A stretch of DNA of 64,000 bases from Candidatus Aenigmatarchaeota archaeon (lineage in GTDB: Archaea; Aenigmatarchaeota; Aenigmatarchaeia; QMZP01; QMZT01). Positions 61,913 through 64,000 of this stretch are shown piece after piece. Both the position numbers and the translations under genes were made by a program. Below the pieces are notes generated by a model that saw only the letters and a program-made list of their open reading frames with translations, did no database searches and was not told the DNA's origin. Where the stretch lies: NCBI GenBank assembly GCA_016932735.1, contig JAFGCI010000002.1, positions 1 to 64,000 of the forward strand, in the 5' to 3' direction. Within the stretch, counting starts at the first letter, position 1. Each line of letters begins with the position of its first letter.

Positions 61913-64000
61913 ATGAAAATAAAAAAGATCGCAGCTCTCGGAGTCGGTCTTGCTTTGCTGGCAGGTGCATCTGTTAGTGCGGCAACACTTAGCGACTTCG
62001 TACAGCTCGACGGAACAACACTGACATCACCAACAATCGTAATTGGTGATACAGCAAAGACAGAAGACGTCATTGCCGGTATTGACATCGGTGCTGCTGT
62101 AGCTGGTTTTGCAACAAACGATGTTACGTTGTCAGGCAGCGGTGCTTCGGCAACTGTGACAGGCGGAAAGGACATCTCGACAACAAACACCAAGTTGTAC
62201 TTTGGAGATGCACTTAACAAAGCGGGTCTTAGGACAACTATGACAGCAAACGATTTGCCAACTGTTCTTGCATCAGGTTCTGTACAGGATACAGCCGGAG
62301 CAGAATACACTTATGACCAGTACATCAACATGGGTGGAAGAACCGTAACTTTCGGAGACAGCGGTGGAGACCTTACTAACTCAGCACCGATAGTCGACTT
62401 GGGTTACAGTGCAAGTTCGCCAGCATACACAATGAAAGTTGTCTTCAACAAGCCGATAAACATAACATCTGCTGATGTACAGACAAATACAGTTGAACTT
62501 TTCGGTTCAACATGGACAATAGGTTCCACATCAACAGCAACATCGCTTGTACTTTTCGGCGGTTCAAACAAACAGGTACTTACAGAAGGAGACGAATCAT
62601 TGACAGTATCCATTGATGGCGTTGACCACACGGTTCAGCTTCTTGGTGTATCTGATACAAACACGGTTGTTGTAAAAATCGATGGTGTGACAAAGACACT
62701 TACAAAACAGCAGCAGTACACAATAAATGGCGCAGCTGGAAAGGTAGACGTATACGTAGAAGATGTCTATTACTACTCTAAGCAGGGAACAATAAGCCAG
62801 GCACAGCTTAGCTTTGGTTCATCTAAAATCACATTAACAAGCGGACAGAGAGTAAAGGTAGGCACAACCGACTACATAGACGGAACTGAGGTAACACTTA
62901 CAGGCAGCCCACTATCAACAATAGAAATAAAGGTTTCAGGTGGTGATACATCTACAGACTATGTAGCAGCAGGACAGAAATTAGTTGATCCTGTATTCGG
63001 TACGTTCGCATTGTCTTTCGGCGGCCTTACGCCAGAACCAATGGACAGCTCAAGAACACAGATTGAAGTGAGCACATCCGGTGACAGATCAGCAACACTT
63101 AAATTCACCGACTACAGAGGCATAGAAAAGTCGTTCGTATTCGCATACGACAACGATTCCGATGTCGCTGTGATGACATCGGCACTTCAAGACAGCAACA
63201 AATACAGAATCCATGTAGTTGAAGGCGAAGCAGTCAACCTCAGGGAATATGTAGTCTTGTCACAGGGAGAATTCTCGCACATGTACCAGGTGACAAACAT
63301 CAACAACGTAGGCGACGCACAGACAGCAGATGCAACAATACAGCTTACAGACGTGTTCTCCGGTGAGACAACAGACCTTGCTCTTGTAGGTCCGGGTTAC
63401 ACGAACGGAACAGCATACATAGACGGACAGACATACCTTATAAACGCAACAAGCACTGAAGTCAAATTCACATGGGGCGCCACTGCAACTTTCGGTGGTG
63501 TAGGAACAGAAACAGTTGTATTCCCAGGACTTTGGGGCAAGAACGGAGAATATGTTGTCTTGCTTGATAACAGGACACTGTCAGTAGCAAACGGTTCCTC
63601 ATACAGCTTCCCAGGAAGCACCACACCACAGACGCTTGTAAACACAACAAACTCGTATGACTTCGGACAGGTCACATACGTATTCAACTGGAACGGAGGC
63701 TTAACAGGTAGCCTTGTAAGCGTAGAAGGCGTATCAGCAGGACCTTTCCCAGCAGTGCTTGTCCTTGAGGAAAAGGGCAAGGATGCGTCCGGAACCGAGG
63801 TTCAGAATATAGCTGTTGTGGCAACAACAACAGGAAGTGCTTCACCATACAAAATGCAGGTAAGCAGCGATGTAGCATACTCAGACACTGCAGCCTTGGA
63901 AGACAAGACAACAGCAGACAGTTATGTAACATACGACATAGACAGATATGGATTATTTGGTGTAGTTGACTCTGAGAACCAGGGTAAAGTAACATTATAC
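61913..64000 (+). CDS. S-layer protein (3' truncated by window end)
   Basis: 696 residues to the window edge, no stop. TAGGAGG lies seven bases before the ATG. The signal peptide (about 1-24) ends in VSAA. Residues 25-95 hold the S-layer N-terminal motif (TIVIGDTAKTEDVIAGIDIG, then GAAVAGFATNDV). Later come VELFGSTWTIGS and repeated beta-sandwich segments rich in Thr, Ser, Gly and Val. Very few Lys and strong codon bias (ACA, GTA, GCA) suggest very high expression. It is the main lattice protein of the envelope. The C-terminal anchor is outside the window. Confidence 0.93.
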   Translation, partial: MKIKKIAALGVGLALLAGASVSAATLSDFVQLDGTTLTSPTIVIGDTAKTEDVIAGIDIGAAVAGFATNDVTLSGSGASATVTGGKDISTTNTKLYFGDALNKAGLRTTMTANDLPTVLASGSVQDTAGAEYTYDQYINMGGRTVTFGDSGGDLTNSAPIVDLGYSASSPAYTMKVVFNKPINITSADVQTNTVELFGSTWTIGSTSTATSLVLFGGSNKQVLTEGDESLTVSIDGVDHTVQLLGVSDTNTVVVKIDGVTKTLTKQQQYTINGAAGKVDVYVEDVYYYSKQGTISQAQLSFGSSKITLTSGQRVKVGTTDYIDGTEVTLTGSPLSTIEIKVSGGDTSTDYVAAGQKLVDPVFGTFALSFGGLTPEPMDSSRTQIEVSTSGDRSATLKFTDYRGIEKSFVFAYDNDSDVAVMTSALQDSNKYRIHVVEGEAVNLREYVVLSQGEFSHMYQVTNINNVGDAQTADATIQLTDVFSGETTDLALVGPGYTNGTAYIDGQTYLINATSTEVKFTWGATATFGGVGTETVVFPGLWGKNGEYVVLLDNRTLSVANGSSYSFPGSTTPQTLVNTTNSYDFGQVTYVFNWNGGLTGSLVSVEGVSAGPFPAVLVLEEKGKDASGTEVQNIAVVATTTGSASPYKMQVSSDVAYSDTAALEDKTTADSYVTYDIDRYGLFGVVDSENQGKVTLY

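Noticed and set aside
61891-63995. Several minus-strand ORFs (for example 61891-62310 and 63397-63780) antisense to the S-layer gene
   Set aside because: They are complements of the Thr/Val/Ala-biased S-layer codons. The plus-strand frame is open to the window edge with a signal peptide and Shine-Dalgarno.

Overview
The window is archaeal chromosome. It encodes FtsZ, a proteasome alpha subunit, aIF5B, the Rrp4/Rrp41/Rrp42 exosome, SBDS, L37Ae, L37e, S8e, an archaeal Sm protein, RpoP, prefoldin beta, Hel308, HerA and an S-layer protein. Many genes have a TATA-like box about 25 to 30 bases before the start codon and no Shine-Dalgarno (leaderless); others have GGTGA or GGAGG sites. Many small single-copy hypotheticals, many Asn/Thr-rich surface proteins and intron-bearing tRNAs suggest a DPANN-type or deep euryarchaeal lineage, but I cannot fix the phylum from sequence alone. 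No rRNA, CRISPR array or intact insertion sequence is present. Genes are densely packed; the only possible gene-free stretch above 300 bases is 20081-20479, and only if the weak 77-residue ORF there is not real.

Layout. 1-9.4 kb: 3' part of a surface propeller protein, E1-like enzyme, ABC exporter pair, endonuclease III-like glycosylase, MscS-like channel, HAD phosphatase and two related small membrane proteins. 9.4-18.3 kb: PAP2 phosphatase, enolase, FKBP, FtsZ, pilin-like protein, candidate C/D box sRNA, Kef-type antiporter, metallo-beta-lactamase fold protein, RecB-like nuclease. 18.3-27.8 kb: aIF5B, then the proteasome/exosome superoperon (psmA, SBDS, Rrp4, Rrp41, Rrp42, L37Ae, RpoP, prefoldin beta, UPF0147). 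It is split between SBDS and Rrp4 by an AT-rich two-gene module: a MazG-like pyrophosphatase and a PD-(D/E)XK plus DUF2075 helicase. 27.8-37.8 kb: secreted nuclease lipoprotein, coiled-coil protein, small proteins, cytoplasmic PQQ-type propeller, apt, serS, ahcY, mdh, an antisense microprotein and scpB. 37.8-54.7 kb: large surface proteins, glycogen phosphorylase, the MoxR/DUF58/VWA operon and a tRNA-Ser with two introns. 54.7-64 kb: Hel308, DUF192, L37e/Sm, S8e, HerA, a tRNA-Arg with two introns, a DJ-1 protein and the start of the S-layer gene.

How it fits together. The core genes cover RNA decay and protein turnover, translation, repair (Hel308, HerA, endonuclease III family, RecB-like nuclease), division (FtsZ, ScpB) and part of central metabolism (enolase, malate dehydrogenase, glucan phosphorylase, SAH hydrolase, purine salvage). 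A large share of the coding capacity goes to the cell surface: the S-layer, two cadherin/beta-helix giants, an internalin-like leucine-rich-repeat protein beside a paralogous glycosidase-like protein, a pilin and a secreted nuclease. The most unusual items are the nuclease-helicase/pyrophosphatase module inside the exosome operon, and two tRNA genes that both carry an intron in the T loop at position 59/60 besides the usual 37/38 intron.
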